Shown one piece after another: positions 16,772 to 25,249 of a stretch of DNA of 51,113 bases. A program made the translations under genes and the position numbers. Positions within the stretch are counted from its first letter, which is position 1. Every line of letters starts with the position of its first letter. Under the pieces are notes generated by a model. It ran no database searches. It had not been told where the DNA came from and saw only the letters and a program-made list of their open reading frames with translations. The stretch is from an uncultured Eubacteriales bacterium (GTDB taxonomy: Bacteria > Bacillota > Clostridia > Christensenellales > CAG-138): contig UQXE01000011.1 in the NCBI GenBank assembly GCA_900544965.1, positions 1-51,113 of the forward strand, written 5' to 3'.

Positions 16772-16815
16772 CACAGCAATTTGCTTCAAGCGTTTGCGGC
16801 GGCCTATTTAAATAA
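16768..16815 (+). CDS. 15-codon reading frame ahead of the radical SAM gene
   Basis: An ATG overlapping the kinase stop codon is preceded by GGAGGAGCT and opens 15 codons (MTQQFASSVCGGLFK) ending in TAA. It is in the same frame as the radical SAM gene, whose ATG lies one codon (GCC) after this stop. The radical SAM ATG has no ribosome site of its own. Either this is a leader peptide that delivers ribosomes by termination and restart, or a nonsense codon split an extended N-terminus. Confidence 0.5.
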   Translation: MTQQFASSVCGGLFK

Positions 16816-16818
16816 GCC

Positions 16819-17700
16819 ATGGGCTGTGCGATATGCCCTGTAAGCTGCGGAGCAAGCCGCGAAACGCAAGCGGGCAGGTGTGGAGTTGGCGGCGTATCCT
16901 ATGTGGCTAGAGCTGCATTACACATGTATGAAGAGCCTTGTATAAGCGGGACCAGAGGCTCTGGAACCATATTCTTTTCAGGGTGCAACCTTAAATGCGT
17001 ATTTTGCCAGAACAATAAGATAAGCAGGAAAAGCAGCGGAAAACCAATGGATGCTGAGATGCTATCGGAGATTATGCTCGGCCTTGAGGTGCTGGGCGCT
17101 CATAACATAAATCTTGTCACACCCACGCCTCATCTCGAATTGCTAATTGAGTCCATCCCACAAGCGCGTTCAGCAGGGCTGTCTATACCGATTGTATATA
17201 ATACGAACGCATATGAAAAGGTTGAGTCTTTAAAGCGGCTGGAGGGGTTGATTGACATTTATCTGCCCGATTTAAAGTACGTGTCTAAGCGGGTTTCAGC
17301 TAAATATTCAGGTGCGGAAAACTATTTTGAATATGCATCAAAGGCCGTATTGGAAATGCACAGGCAATGCGGAAGCCTGAAGACAGATGACAATGGAATT
17401 GCAAAAAAGGGTATATTAATAAGGCATCTTGTCTTGCCAGGTTCAGTGGATGAGGCAAGGCTGATTCTGAATTTTATTGCAGAGGAAATAGGCTGCTCAA
17501 CCCATGTCTCGCTTATGAGTCAGTATGTGCCAATGGGAGCAGCCTTGACCATGCCAGTTATAAACAGGGCGCTGAAAAAGAGTGAATACAATCGAGCGGT
17601 AGAGCACTGTATAGCTATAGGTCTTGATAATACTCTAATACAGGAGATGTCGTCAGCAAATTGTAAATATACACCTGACTTTGATGTTTTTTTTGAATAA
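16819..17700 (+). CDS. Radical SAM protein of the PflA-like COG1313 type
   Basis: The 293-residue protein has the N-terminal Cys cluster of this family (CAICPVSCGASR, then GRCGVGG) and ARAALHMYEEPCISGTRGSG. The radical SAM motif is CNLKCVFC (CxxxCxxC), binding the 4Fe-4S cluster and S-adenosylmethionine. Members are annotated as pyruvate-formate-lyase-activating-like enzymes; the true substrate is mostly unknown. Family members normally begin near this CxxCP motif, so the ATG at 16819 fits in spite of the missing ribosome site. It probably depends on translation of the preceding 15-codon frame. No pflB lies nearby. Confidence 0.9.
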   Translation: MGCAICPVSCGASRETQAGRCGVGGVSYVARAALHMYEEPCISGTRGSGTIFFSGCNLKCVFCQNNKISRKSSGKPMDAEMLSEIMLGLEVLGAHNINLVTPTPHLELLIESIPQARSAGLSIPIVYNTNAYEKVESLKRLEGLIDIYLPDLKYVSKRVSAKYSGAENYFEYASKAVLEMHRQCGSLKTDDNGIAKKGILIRHLVLPGSVDEARLILNFIAEEIGCSTHVSLMSQYVPMGAALTMPVINRALKKSEYNRAVEHCIAIGLDNTLIQEMSSANCKYTPDFDVFFE

Positions 17701-18037
17701 CGCCCTTGATTTTTCCTGATACTGGAGTTATAATTATACCGTAGGGGGGAATCTTATCCAACGGCATGCAGAAGAATTCTTCATGACTGGTTCTTCCTCC
17801 AGAATATAATGGATTCATTTGGACTCATACTTTATGTCCGTTGGGTGAGCTTCGGAAGGCCGCTTAATGCGGCTTTTTTATTGTATTTTTTAAGATTGGT
17901 TAAATGATTCCATTTTAAGATTTTGCAACATAAACGGTTAAAAATGCAGATAGCCTCAATTCGGAACAACCAAATTCCATTAGTAATATTGCATCTATAG
18001 GCCAATACTAAAACATCATGATTAAGAGGTGATACAT
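17701..18037. other. Intergenic stretch between the radical SAM gene and ldh
   Basis: It holds a terminator at 17856-17880. A distant CCAACGG/CCGTTGG pair (about 17758/17838) and a small palindrome GAAGAATTCTTC lie before it. No gene was seen. The ldh ribosome site AAGAGGTGAT lies at its right end. Confidence 0.5.
17856..17880 (+). terminator. Terminator of the two-component/radical SAM operon
   Basis: Stem GCCGC (17859-17863) and GCGGC (17869-17873), flanked by AA on the left and a T-run on the right. Confidence 0.75.
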
Positions 18038-19018
18038 ATGGGAGCAGATAAGCGAAAGATTGCCATTGTCGGTGCAGGGGCAGTCGGTATGAGTTATGCC
18101 TACGCGCTTTTAAACCGTTCAGCCTGTGATGAACTCGTTATCCTGGATAAGGATAAAAAGCGCGCGGAGGGCGAAGTTATGGATTTAAACCATGGTCTGG
18201 CATTTGCCCAAGGCCACATGAGAATAAGCCTGGGGAATTATAAGGACTGCGCCGACGCCGATATAGTGGTTATATCCGCAGGCATATCGCAGCGCCAGCA
18301 TGAAGGAAGAAATTCCCTTTTATCCGGAAATTGTGAGGTTGTAAAATCGATTATAAAGCCTGTTGTTTCTTCGGGATTTAGCGGTATATTTGTAGTAGTT
18401 ACAAACCCGGTGGATATCATGGCCTATCTTACGTACAAACTGTCTGGATTTCCGGCTAAGCGCGTAATAGGAAGCGGAACGCTGCTGGACACATCCCGCT
18501 TAAAGTATCTTCTTGGCGAGGACTTCCGCGTAGCGCCGCAAAACGTCCATGCATATGTTATGGGTGAGCATGGCGATAGTGAATTTATTCCGTGGTCCAT
18601 CGCGAGCATATCCTCAAAGCCCATAAGGGATGTTAAAAGAGGTTCGGGAAATTATATATCCGGCGCCAATCTCGAGGAGATAGGTACGGATGTAAAATTT
18701 GCGGCACAGCAGATAATAGCTGCAAAAGGAGCGACCAACTATGGTATCGGTATGTCAATGATGCGAATTACAAACGCTATCCTTGGCAACGAAAACAGCG
18801 TGCTTACCGTATCAGCTTATCTAAACGGCGAATATGGACAGCATGGGGTTTATGCGGGAGTTCCATGCATAGTAAACAGGGGCGGTATCGACGAGATTCT
18901 CGAATTTAATCTTTCAAAGGATGAACAGGCCAAGATGCAGTCATCATGCGACGGATTGCGCAAATTATGTAAGGTTCTCGACATGCATCAAAGCCCAGAA
19001 CTGACCGCACAATATTGA
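18038..19018 (+). CDS. ldh: L-lactate dehydrogenase
   Basis: The enzyme reduces pyruvate to L-lactate with NADH, regenerating NAD in fermentation. The 326-residue protein has the GAGAVGMSYAYAL nucleotide loop, and the substrate loop AGISQRQHEGR keeps the Q that marks lactate rather than malate specificity plus the catalytic R. It also has VVTNPVDIMAY, the R of LLDTSRL and the catalytic His in GEHGDSE. The loop reads QHEGR where most enzymes have KPGETR, which is atypical. The ATG at 18038 is preceded by AAGAGGTGA. The gene for a helical protein follows after 17 bases. Confidence 0.93.
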   Translation: MGADKRKIAIVGAGAVGMSYAYALLNRSACDELVILDKDKKRAEGEVMDLNHGLAFAQGHMRISLGNYKDCADADIVVISAGISQRQHEGRNSLLSGNCEVVKSIIKPVVSSGFSGIFVVVTNPVDIMAYLTYKLSGFPAKRVIGSGTLLDTSRLKYLLGEDFRVAPQNVHAYVMGEHGDSEFIPWSIASISSKPIRDVKRGSGNYISGANLEEIGTDVKFAAQQIIAAKGATNYGIGMSMMRITNAILGNENSVLTVSAYLNGEYGQHGVYAGVPCIVNRGGIDEILEFNLSKDEQAKMQSSCDGLRKLCKVLDMHQSPELTAQY

Positions 19019-19035
19019 TGAAGGGAGTGATTATA

Positions 19036-19464
19036 ATGGATCAGAATTTAGAACTTCTTAACGACGTATATGAAAACGCTGAAATGGGGAGGGATACCAT
19101 AAAAAGGTTGATAAAGATAACTGAGGATGATGAGTTCAGGAAGACTATGGCGTATCAGTTTGCTGAATATCAGAGCGTTATGGATGAGGCCAGAAGAATA
19201 TTTATAAGCGTTGGACAATCGCCGAGGGGGATAAAGGGCATCGCAAGATCATCCGTTAATGCGTCGATTGCGATAAATACAGCCATAGATAAAACTTCAA
19301 CCCATTTAGCCGAGATGATAATGCAGGGATGCACCATGGGCATAATAGATATGATCAAAAGCATTAAGCATAACCCGGATGCGTCGGAAGAGGTCAGGAC
19401 CTTGGCGGAAAAGCTGCTTGCAACAGAGGAAAACAACATGAACATTATGAAGGAGCATTTATGA
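19036..19464 (+). CDS. Helical-bundle protein (ferritin-like/DUF2383-like), function unknown
   Basis: The 142-residue protein is predicted almost entirely helical: LELLNDVYENAEMGRDTIKRL, FRKTMAYQFAEYQSVMDEA, then STHLAEMIMQGCTMGIIDMIKSI. It resembles a small clostridial family sometimes placed with four-helix or ferritin-like proteins; this is recognition by memory, not a search. Obvious ferritin metal ligands (ExxH) are not evident. GGGAG lies before the ATG at 19036. It is read with ldh upstream and overlaps the next small gene by one base. Confidence 0.7.
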   Translation: MDQNLELLNDVYENAEMGRDTIKRLIKITEDDEFRKTMAYQFAEYQSVMDEARRIFISVGQSPRGIKGIARSSVNASIAINTAIDKTSTHLAEMIMQGCTMGIIDMIKSIKHNPDASEEVRTLAEKLLATEENNMNIMKEHL

Positions 19465-19637
19465 TGGAAAGGGTGTATAATAATCTGAATGATCTGCTGG
19501 AGAATGAGGATAGAGCGAAGGGGTATTATGCCATGCTGCCCGACTTTGTACAAAACACACTGTGCGGTAAAGGGCAAAGTATCAGCTCCTTCAACTCCCT
19601 GTGCGACCATGCTGAGGCCGCCTTCGGAGAAAAATAA
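19464..19637 (+). CDS. 57-residue protein of unknown function
   Basis: This short gene overlaps the previous stop by one base and has AAGGAG 8 bases upstream of the ATG at 19464; an ATG at 19461 is the alternative. The product is soluble, acidic at the start (NLNDLLENEDRAKGYYAMLP) and contains two cysteines (TLCGKG, SLCDHA). It may be a partner of the helical protein it follows. No family was recognised. A terminator follows at 19660-19687. Confidence 0.7.
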   Translation: MERVYNNLNDLLENEDRAKGYYAMLPDFVQNTLCGKGQSISSFNSLCDHAEAAFGEK

Positions 19638-19659
19638 ATTAAAGTCCAGAAAACAGGCA

Positions 19660-19687
19660 AACACGGGATGTTTTTCCCGTGTTTTTT
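19660..19687 (+). terminator. Terminator after the ldh unit
   Basis: Stem AACACGGGA (19660-19668) with TCCCGTGTT (19675-19683), then a T-run. It overlaps the end of the converging DUF4364 gene. Confidence 0.85.
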
Positions 19688-20457
19688 CAACATAGAATCG
19701 TATGCATCGCATGGCTGTAGATGCGTTGCGCCGCCTCATCCCATAGGGACGCGGCCTTAATGGCAGAGGCTTCATCGGGAACCCGCATTTCAGTGCAGAA
19801 GAGAAATTGCCCTGATCCTTGGGCCCTGAGCGTTACGATATAGGAGCCCTTCAGACCGCGTCTGCTGGAGGATGACAGCTTCGCGTCCATGGGGATTTGA
19901 AACCCAGAGGCTTGTTTAACATCAGCGGTTTTCTCCATCAAAAGCTGATTTATTGCAAACGAGTATAAAGGGTAGGCTGTTTTATCCCAGTTATCCGCGG
20001 CTATTAGGGACGCGTCAAAGTTTGCAAGATGAACGACGGTTTTAAAAACCAGACTGTCCTCCTCAATAACCGTAAGCGTAACATGGTACGATCCGTCTTC
20101 AAGACGTTTTCTGTCGGTAATATATTGTGCGGCCTTTCTAAGATTATCGCGGTTCTCCTCAATATAGCGGTTAATCGCCCTGCGAAGCGACATAGGGAGC
20201 TGTTCCTTAAACACATCTATAGTTTCCAGGCCGCTTTGAGTTATTCTGTAGGATTGGCCGAATTCGCGGGGGACTGCGGCAACCATGCCAGCCCTTTCAA
20301 GGCCAATCATGCAGGCATGAAGCTCCAGATAGGGCGCCCACTCATTATCGTGCATAAGCCTGCATAGCGTATGAAGGGATATATCCTCCCTAAACTTGTC
20401 AAGGAAGTAAAGTGCGCAAAGCTTGTCGCGCGTAAAACCCTTTGAAAAATATCCCAT
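19687..20457 (-). CDS. DUF4364 family protein
   Basis: The 256-residue protein has a winged-helix-like N-terminus (DKLCALYFLDKFREDISLHTLCRLM, then YLELHACMIGLERAGMVAAV and YRITQSGLETIDVF) of the type found in DUF4364 proteins. A beta-rich C-terminal half follows. A DNA-binding or regulatory role is plausible but unproven. The ATG at 20457 is preceded, on the minus strand, by AAAGGAGGTG; an earlier in-frame start lies upstream of that site and is unlikely. It faces the dacF gene across a 240-base divergent region. Confidence 0.75.
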   Translation of the reverse strand: MGYFSKGFTRDKLCALYFLDKFREDISLHTLCRLMHDNEWAPYLELHACMIGLERAGMVAAVPREFGQSYRITQSGLETIDVFKEQLPMSLRRAINRYIEENRDNLRKAAQYITDRKRLEDGSYHVTLTVIEEDSLVFKTVVHLANFDASLIAADNWDKTAYPLYSFAINQLLMEKTADVKQASGFQIPMDAKLSSSSRRGLKGSYIVTLRAQGSGQFLFCTEMRVPDEASAIKAASLWDEAAQRIYSHAMHTILC

Positions 20458-20626
20458 ATTATGCACCTCCTTTCCCACCATTATATCATATTAATGAAGA
20501 TGGAATCAGTTTTGCCGTTAGGTGTGGGGTGAATTTTTTGGTACAATATACAATTTATTTACACTTTATGCTGTACAAACCATAGACGGTTTTGATATAC
20601 TAACTCTTAGATTTAAAAATGAGGTG

Positions 20627-20635
20627 TGCTATAAT
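20627..20635 (+). promoter_or_regulatory. Extended -10 promoter of dacF
   Basis: TGC-TATAAT (20627-20635) lies about 65 bases before the dacF start. No clear -35 was seen. Confidence 0.6.
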
Positions 20636-20698
20636 TGGTTAAACTAGTTATAGTACTCTGTTTGTTTATACGCATTTTTTATAATGGCGAGGGGATGG

Positions 20699-22075
20699 AT
20701 GCAGTTGAGGAAGCGTATAGTATCATTATTTAGCCTGGCCTTGTGCCTTGCAGTTTTATTTACGGCTGTTCCTGCGGGAGCCGAAATGGAGTTTGACATA
20801 GAGTCGATTACTACTAAGCATATTTTGCTTATGGATGCTGAAACGGGTTCGGTCCTGTATGAAAAGGGAGGACGACAGCGCGCGTATCCCGCCAGCACTA
20901 CTAAAATAATGACCTGTATCCTTACACTTGAAAAGTGCAAGGATTTGAATGAAGTCGTAACGATTGGAACGGTTACTTCCAGAGGCTCAGTCATGGGGAT
21001 CAAGGAAGGCGAACATATAAAGCTTAAAGATTTGCTGTATGGGCTTATGCTATTTTCAGGCAATGACGCGGCTGAAGCGATAGCAAACCATGTTGCCGGC
21101 AGCAAGGATGCTTTTGTAAACATGATGAATGAAAAGGCGCGGAAGCTCGGAATGACAGAGACCCACTTTGTCAATCCCAATGGCCTTCATGATGAAAAGC
21201 ATTATTCGTCGGCGTATGATCTGGCAATTTTGTCACGTTACGCAATGCAAAATGAGACGTTTAGGGGTATAGTTTCCACAGGTACATACACGTCTGAGGC
21301 CACGGATAAAAATCCGGACGGCTATGAACTATTTAACAGCAACAGGCTTGTTCATAAGGTAAAAGAAGAAGAAAAGGACTATACCTACAGGTATATAACT
21401 GGGATAAAAACTGGTAATACGATTGAAGCGGGTTATTGTATCGTTGCGTCAGCCAAAAAGAATGACAGAGAGCTTATTTTGGTCTTGCTTGGCGATCCAG
21501 AGGGTCAGGTAGCCTCAACTTATCGGTATGAAAGCGCAAAGCGGATCTTTGAATGGGGGTTTGCAAACTGTTCGTCGGTCAGCGCAAGCTCGCTTAACCT
21601 TAAGAGTTCCTTTGAGATCATGGTAAATAACGCCAGCTTTGAGGATGAATTCAGTGGCAAATTGGAGTTGGTTGCAAATATTGAAAACCGGGTGATAACC
21701 GGAATGAAACCCTTTATCGAGGAAGTGGCCGAGAATGCGGCTTCTATAACGTATGTAACCGACTATAATGCGGTAACGGCTCCTGTAAGTTCGGGCTCGG
21801 TAATTGGGACTGTAACATATAAATATAAGGACAATGATTTACTGACCGTAGACTTGGTAGCCTCAAGGGACATCGCCAATATGGATGACGCTGCAAACCC
21901 GCTAATCGTAGAGCCAGCTCCGAAAACGGATTCGCCTATAAATTATCTGTTGATTTGGATATTGGCAGCGGTACTGATTATTATCATCGTAATTGTATTC
22001 AAACTTCTCACAAGACGCAGCGCTCAAAAACGCAGGAACCGCAGGCGGGGCCGTTATATATACAAGAGAAGATAG
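20699..22075 (+). CDS. dacF: D-alanyl-D-alanine carboxypeptidase (penicillin-binding protein 5/6 type)
   Basis: The enzyme trims the terminal D-alanine from peptidoglycan stem peptides outside the membrane. The 458-residue protein has a signal peptide (core to about VPAGA), the three active-site motifs SxxK (PASTTKIM), SGN (FSGNDAAE) and KTG (GIKTGNT), and a PBP5-type C-terminal beta domain. A C-terminal membrane helix (LLIWILAAVLIIIIVIVFKL) and a very basic tail follow. The ATG at 20699 fits GAGGGG just upstream; an ATG at 20684 without a ribosome site is the alternative. The symbol is by resemblance to the sporulation-linked DacF group. Confidence 0.92.
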   Translation: MQLRKRIVSLFSLALCLAVLFTAVPAGAEMEFDIESITTKHILLMDAETGSVLYEKGGRQRAYPASTTKIMTCILTLEKCKDLNEVVTIGTVTSRGSVMGIKEGEHIKLKDLLYGLMLFSGNDAAEAIANHVAGSKDAFVNMMNEKARKLGMTETHFVNPNGLHDEKHYSSAYDLAILSRYAMQNETFRGIVSTGTYTSEATDKNPDGYELFNSNRLVHKVKEEEKDYTYRYITGIKTGNTIEAGYCIVASAKKNDRELILVLLGDPEGQVASTYRYESAKRIFEWGFANCSSVSASSLNLKSSFEIMVNNASFEDEFSGKLELVANIENRVITGMKPFIEEVAENAASITYVTDYNAVTAPVSSGSVIGTVTYKYKDNDLLTVDLVASRDIANMDDAANPLIVEPAPKTDSPINYLLIWILAAVLIIIIVIVFKLLTRRSAQKRRNRRRGRYIYKRR

Positions 22076-22429
22076 AGAGCCATAACCTATCTGATCAATT
22101 TGGCCGCCCAGGCAACGGGCGGCTTCATAAATCCATAAGGTTTTTCGCTTCGTGCTTGTACGGCGCTAGCGAGTTTACCCGCAAAATCAGGCCTTCTGCT
22201 GAAGGAAGCTATCAGGCTGGCTTCATGAGGAGCTGCCCCATACCCCTCCAAAGGGGACCTTTTGTAAAAAGTCCCCTTTGGAATCCCAAAAAAACAATGT
22301 TTGACTTTTAGTGTTTGGATCTTCATCGTTAGCTCTCGAGGTATCAACATGCCGCCGGCCTTTTGATGGACTATACTTTTCTTGTGTATCCATCCATGTT
22401 TATTTAATCCTTAATTGATTGAATAAAAT
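22076..22429. other. Intergenic stretch with two hairpins
   Basis: A GC-rich hairpin at 22103-22123 (GCCGCCC/GGGCGGC) probably ends dacF transcription. A perfect 12-bp inverted repeat lies at 22247-22258 and 22271-22282 (TCCAAAGGGGAC and its complement). No gene is supported; an open frame reading into this stretch is a shadow. Confidence 0.55.
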
Positions 22430-22807
22430 TCACTCCTCAGAGTCGTACAACTGAGAATAATCAATATACGATTCAGGCTCATCAATCCATAATCGCTCCA
22501 TATTATAATATTGGCGCTCATCTGGGTGAAAAATATGAACCAATATATGCGCAAAATCAAGAACAATCCAGCGCCCGTCCGAGTAACCTTCCTTGCGTCT
22601 CACTTCAAGGTTAAGTTCACCGCATTTTTCTTCCACCGCATCGCACAGCGTTTTAACATGCGGAACCGATCTGCCGCTGCATATTATAAACCATTCAGCT
22701 ATTATGGTCTTGTCGGCTACGTCAATTGCTATTATGTCGGCTGCCTTTTTATCCGAAAGGATCTTACACAGGTCTAAAACCTGCTCTTTTTCCATGGTGT
22801 TATTCAA
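22430..22807 (-). CDS. rsfS: Ribosome silencing factor RsfS
   Basis: RsfS binds ribosomal protein L14 and prevents subunit joining when nutrients are short. The 125-residue protein has the expected blocks: KKAADIIAIDVADKTIIAEWFIICSGRS, the EGYSDGRWIVLDF strand and the VHIFHPDERQYYNMERLW end (quoted in parts). It starts at TTG 22807 behind GGAGAG, and its start overlaps the stop of the nadD-yqeK gene by 4 bases; an ATG at 22795 is possible but lacks a site. The order nadD, yqeK, rsfS is standard. Confidence 0.95.
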   Translation of the reverse strand: MNNTMEKEQVLDLCKILSDKKAADIIAIDVADKTIIAEWFIICSGRSVPHVKTLCDAVEEKCGELNLEVRRKEGYSDGRWIVLDFAHILVHIFHPDERQYYNMERLWIDEPESYIDYSQLYDSEE

Positions 22808-23964
22808 TATCGTCTCTCCGTTTCATTTAATATATATTTTAAAGCATCTTCGGTACCCTTGTAGAGTTTACCGCCCTTTTTGAGGGTGTATGAGATGCTT
22901 TGCTTCATTGCCATCGCCACAGCATAGTCAAGGTCTTGGTATGCGGCGAGCCGAATTTGATCAATTCCGTCATAGCTTCTGGAAGGTTCAATTTTATCGG
23001 CAAGATAAATAATCCTGTCAAGCGTTGACATACCCAAACAGCCGGCCGTATGATAACGTATTGACTGAATAATTTCATCATCCATTATACCATATTCTGC
23101 CTTCGCTATCTCGGCGCCCAGCTCAGCGTGGAGCAAATCCGGAATATCACCATTATAACATTTCAGGCCGCATTTTTCAGCATAGTCAAGCTGCCGGCTA
23201 AGATCAAATCTAGCGCAGTCATGCAGAAGGCCGGCCGTACGCGCCTTTATACCATCAACCCCGTATTTATCCGCCAGTTCTGTCGCTTCAAGCGCCGTGC
23301 CTAAGGAATGAACATATCTATTCCATTCAAGCTGTCTATAGAGGCTTTTCTGCTTCGATACAAAACCATCCGGCAGATACAGCATACTTTTATATATAAA
23401 CATAGCAACCCCGTCTGGCAGCTGGGAGCGCACAGCAGAGGCGTTATATATCTTATGTCTTATATTCGTAGAGGAAATATCGAACGGCTGCATGTCTGAA
23501 AGCAGAACCTTTGCCCCAAATTCTGAACGAAGCAAGCTAGCGGCGGATAAAAGCCCACTTCTTGACGAGTCCCTTACCACTCCGATCACGGTTGATAAAT
23601 CAAATATGGTGCCCGGGTCATGCCAACCGGGCATATCCAGAAGCATGTCCATTCCTGTTATAAAGAATATCTCGGCGCCTGGGTATAATTTGGAAACCCT
23701 CTCAATGGTATCCGATGTATAGCTCTTACCTGAACGTTCAAGCTCCATATCGCTTGCATATATGCCGTCAATATCTTCGCATGCAAGCTTAACCATGGAA
23801 AACCTTAAGTCCGCGTCTGCGCATCCGCTGGGCTTGTGAGGCGGGGAGGCGGCGACCATCAGAAATATCATGTCAAGAGCGAATTCCTCCTTGACATGTT
23901 TCGCTATTGAAATATGCCCGTTATGTACAGGATCAAAAGTGCCTCCTAGTATACCAAGGCGCAT
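22804..23964 (-). CDS. nadD: Fused nicotinate-nucleotide adenylyltransferase (NadD) and YqeK HD-domain hydrolase
   Basis: The 386-residue protein joins two enzymes that are often separate neighbours. Residues 1 to about 195 are NadD (GGTFDPVHNGH, AASPPHKP, GMDMLLDMPGWHDP, ISSTNIR), which makes deamido-NAD. Residues from about 205 on are YqeK (HSLGTALEATELA, GLLHDCARF with the HD pair, LLHAELGAEIAK, IRYHTAGCLGMS, LADKIEPSR), a hydrolase known to split diadenosine tetraphosphate. The ATG at 23964 lies 6 bases after GGAGG. The fused form is seen in some Firmicutes. Confidence 0.94.
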   Translation of the reverse strand: MRLGILGGTFDPVHNGHISIAKHVKEEFALDMIFLMVAASPPHKPSGCADADLRFSMVKLACEDIDGIYASDMELERSGKSYTSDTIERVSKLYPGAEIFFITGMDMLLDMPGWHDPGTIFDLSTVIGVVRDSSRSGLLSAASLLRSEFGAKVLLSDMQPFDISSTNIRHKIYNASAVRSQLPDGVAMFIYKSMLYLPDGFVSKQKSLYRQLEWNRYVHSLGTALEATELADKYGVDGIKARTAGLLHDCARFDLSRQLDYAEKCGLKCYNGDIPDLLHAELGAEIAKAEYGIMDDEIIQSIRYHTAGCLGMSTLDRIIYLADKIEPSRSYDGIDQIRLAAYQDLDYAVAMAMKQSISYTLKKGGKLYKGTEDALKYILNETERRY

Positions 23965-24318
23965 GTCTGCCTCCAATAATCTATAGATATCCGTCGGCTT
24001 ATTATACTACAGAAGCTGGATAAGTAAACAGGGATAAAATAAGCCGTTTACCCACCATTGGCAGTTGCGTAATAATTATATAAACATACCCTTATCAGCT
24101 GAGGGTGTCGTGATCTGATTAGATTGTGATTTGCACCTAAAAAACAGAAGCGCTAAAACATTAATCTGTAGATATAGTCGGTTCGGCAAACCATTGTTTT
24201 TCGAACGCCTATTGATTTGAATTGTTAAGATATATAATATTGACTGCTCAATAATGCTTGAAGTGGGTATTAACGGGGGGTATTATGTAGGTGCAATAAA
24301 ATAAACGAGGTGCGAATG
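23965..24318. other. Divergent intergenic region between nadD and ptb
   Basis: It must hold the promoters for both sides. A possible ptb promoter is TTGATT (24212-24217) with TATAAT (24233-24238) at a tight 15-base spacing. No gene and no clear riboswitch fold was seen. Confidence 0.4.
24212..24238 (+). promoter_or_regulatory. Possible ptb-buk promoter
   Basis: TTGATT, 15-base spacer, TATAAT. The -10 is perfect but the spacing is short, so the -35 assignment is doubtful. Confidence 0.4.
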
Positions 24319-25224
24319 ATGCCAATTAAAAATTTTGATGAGTTGATTGCCAAGGTAAAGGGAGGGGACAAAAAAACCGTTGCGCTTATTCAGGCGAACG
24401 ACGCCCATGCTCTTGAGGCAATAATTGAAGCAAAAGACCTGGTAGATGCCATATTGGTGGGCGACCCTGCCAAAATAGAGGAGATTTTGGTCTCATTAGA
24501 CCAAAATCCATCAGATTTTGTTATTGAGCCGGTACCGGAAGGTACGCATCCAAGCGTGTGCGCAGCAAAGCTCATACATGAGGGCAGGGCCGATTTCCTC
24601 ATGAAGGGAAAGATAATGACGGGGGATATGCTTAAAGGCGTATTATGCCAGGAAGCTGATTTAAGGACCGGACGCCTGATGAGCCATATAATAATCGCCG
24701 AGGTGCCGGGTTATCATAAGCTTTTATGCGTCACCGACGGCGGCATGTGTACGTATCCCGATCTGGATCAAAAAAAGACTATAGTACAAAACGCCGCGAA
24801 TTTCTTTAACAGCTTGGGCTATGAAAAGGTAAACGTAGCCGCGCTATGCGCCGTTGAAACCGTCAATCCTAAGATGCCGGAAACGGTGCATGCCGCTGAG
24901 CTCAAGCGCATGAGCCTGGATGGAGAACTGAAAAACTGTTATGTTGAAGGGCCGGTCTCATACGACCTTGCGATGGTAAAGGAGCTTGGCGAGATTAAGG
25001 GCTATGAATGCCCATGCGCCGGTGATTTTGACATAATGCTTGCTCCGGAGATCGTTGTTGGCAATGTATTGGGAAAATGCCTTGTTTATACATGCGGAGG
25101 ACGCATGGCTGGTTTGGTGCTTGGATGCAAGGTTCCCATTGTAGTTACGTCACGCGGGTCTTCGGCTGAGGAAAAATATTATTCGCTGGCCCTCGGCGCG
25201 GGCGCCGCGTCGATGAAAAGATAG
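24319..25224 (+). CDS. ptb: Phosphate butyryltransferase (phosphotransbutyrylase)
   Basis: The enzyme converts butyryl-CoA and phosphate to butyryl-phosphate and CoA. The protein (about 301 residues) has the phosphotransacylase pattern: VALIQANDAHALEAI, ILVGDPAKIEEI, the GRADFLMKGKIMTGDMLKGVL block, LLCVTDGGMCTYPDLDQK, and VPIVVTSRGSSAEEKYYS at the end. A chain of 300 residues or so and its pairing with a butyrate kinase support phosphotransbutyrylase rather than phosphotransacetylase. GAGGTG precedes two adjacent ATG codons (24316 and 24319). buk follows 25 bases downstream. Confidence 0.92.
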   Translation: MPIKNFDELIAKVKGGDKKTVALIQANDAHALEAIIEAKDLVDAILVGDPAKIEEILVSLDQNPSDFVIEPVPEGTHPSVCAAKLIHEGRADFLMKGKIMTGDMLKGVLCQEADLRTGRLMSHIIIAEVPGYHKLLCVTDGGMCTYPDLDQKKTIVQNAANFFNSLGYEKVNVAALCAVETVNPKMPETVHAAELKRMSLDGELKNCYVEGPVSYDLAMVKELGEIKGYECPCAGDFDIMLAPEIVVGNVLGKCLVYTCGGRMAGLVLGCKVPIVVTSRGSSAEEKYYSLALGAGAASMKR

Positions 25225-25249
25225 CCGCCGTTAAGCAGGAGGGAACTAA

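Noticed and set aside
17758..17844. CCAACGG/CCGTTGG long-range pair as a riboswitch
   Set aside because: Seven-base pairs over 80 bases occur by chance and the rest of the sequence matches no known aptamer.
19170..19775. 201-codon minus-strand open frame across two genes
   Set aside because: It overlaps the helical-protein gene, the 57-residue gene and a terminator. No ribosome site supports it.
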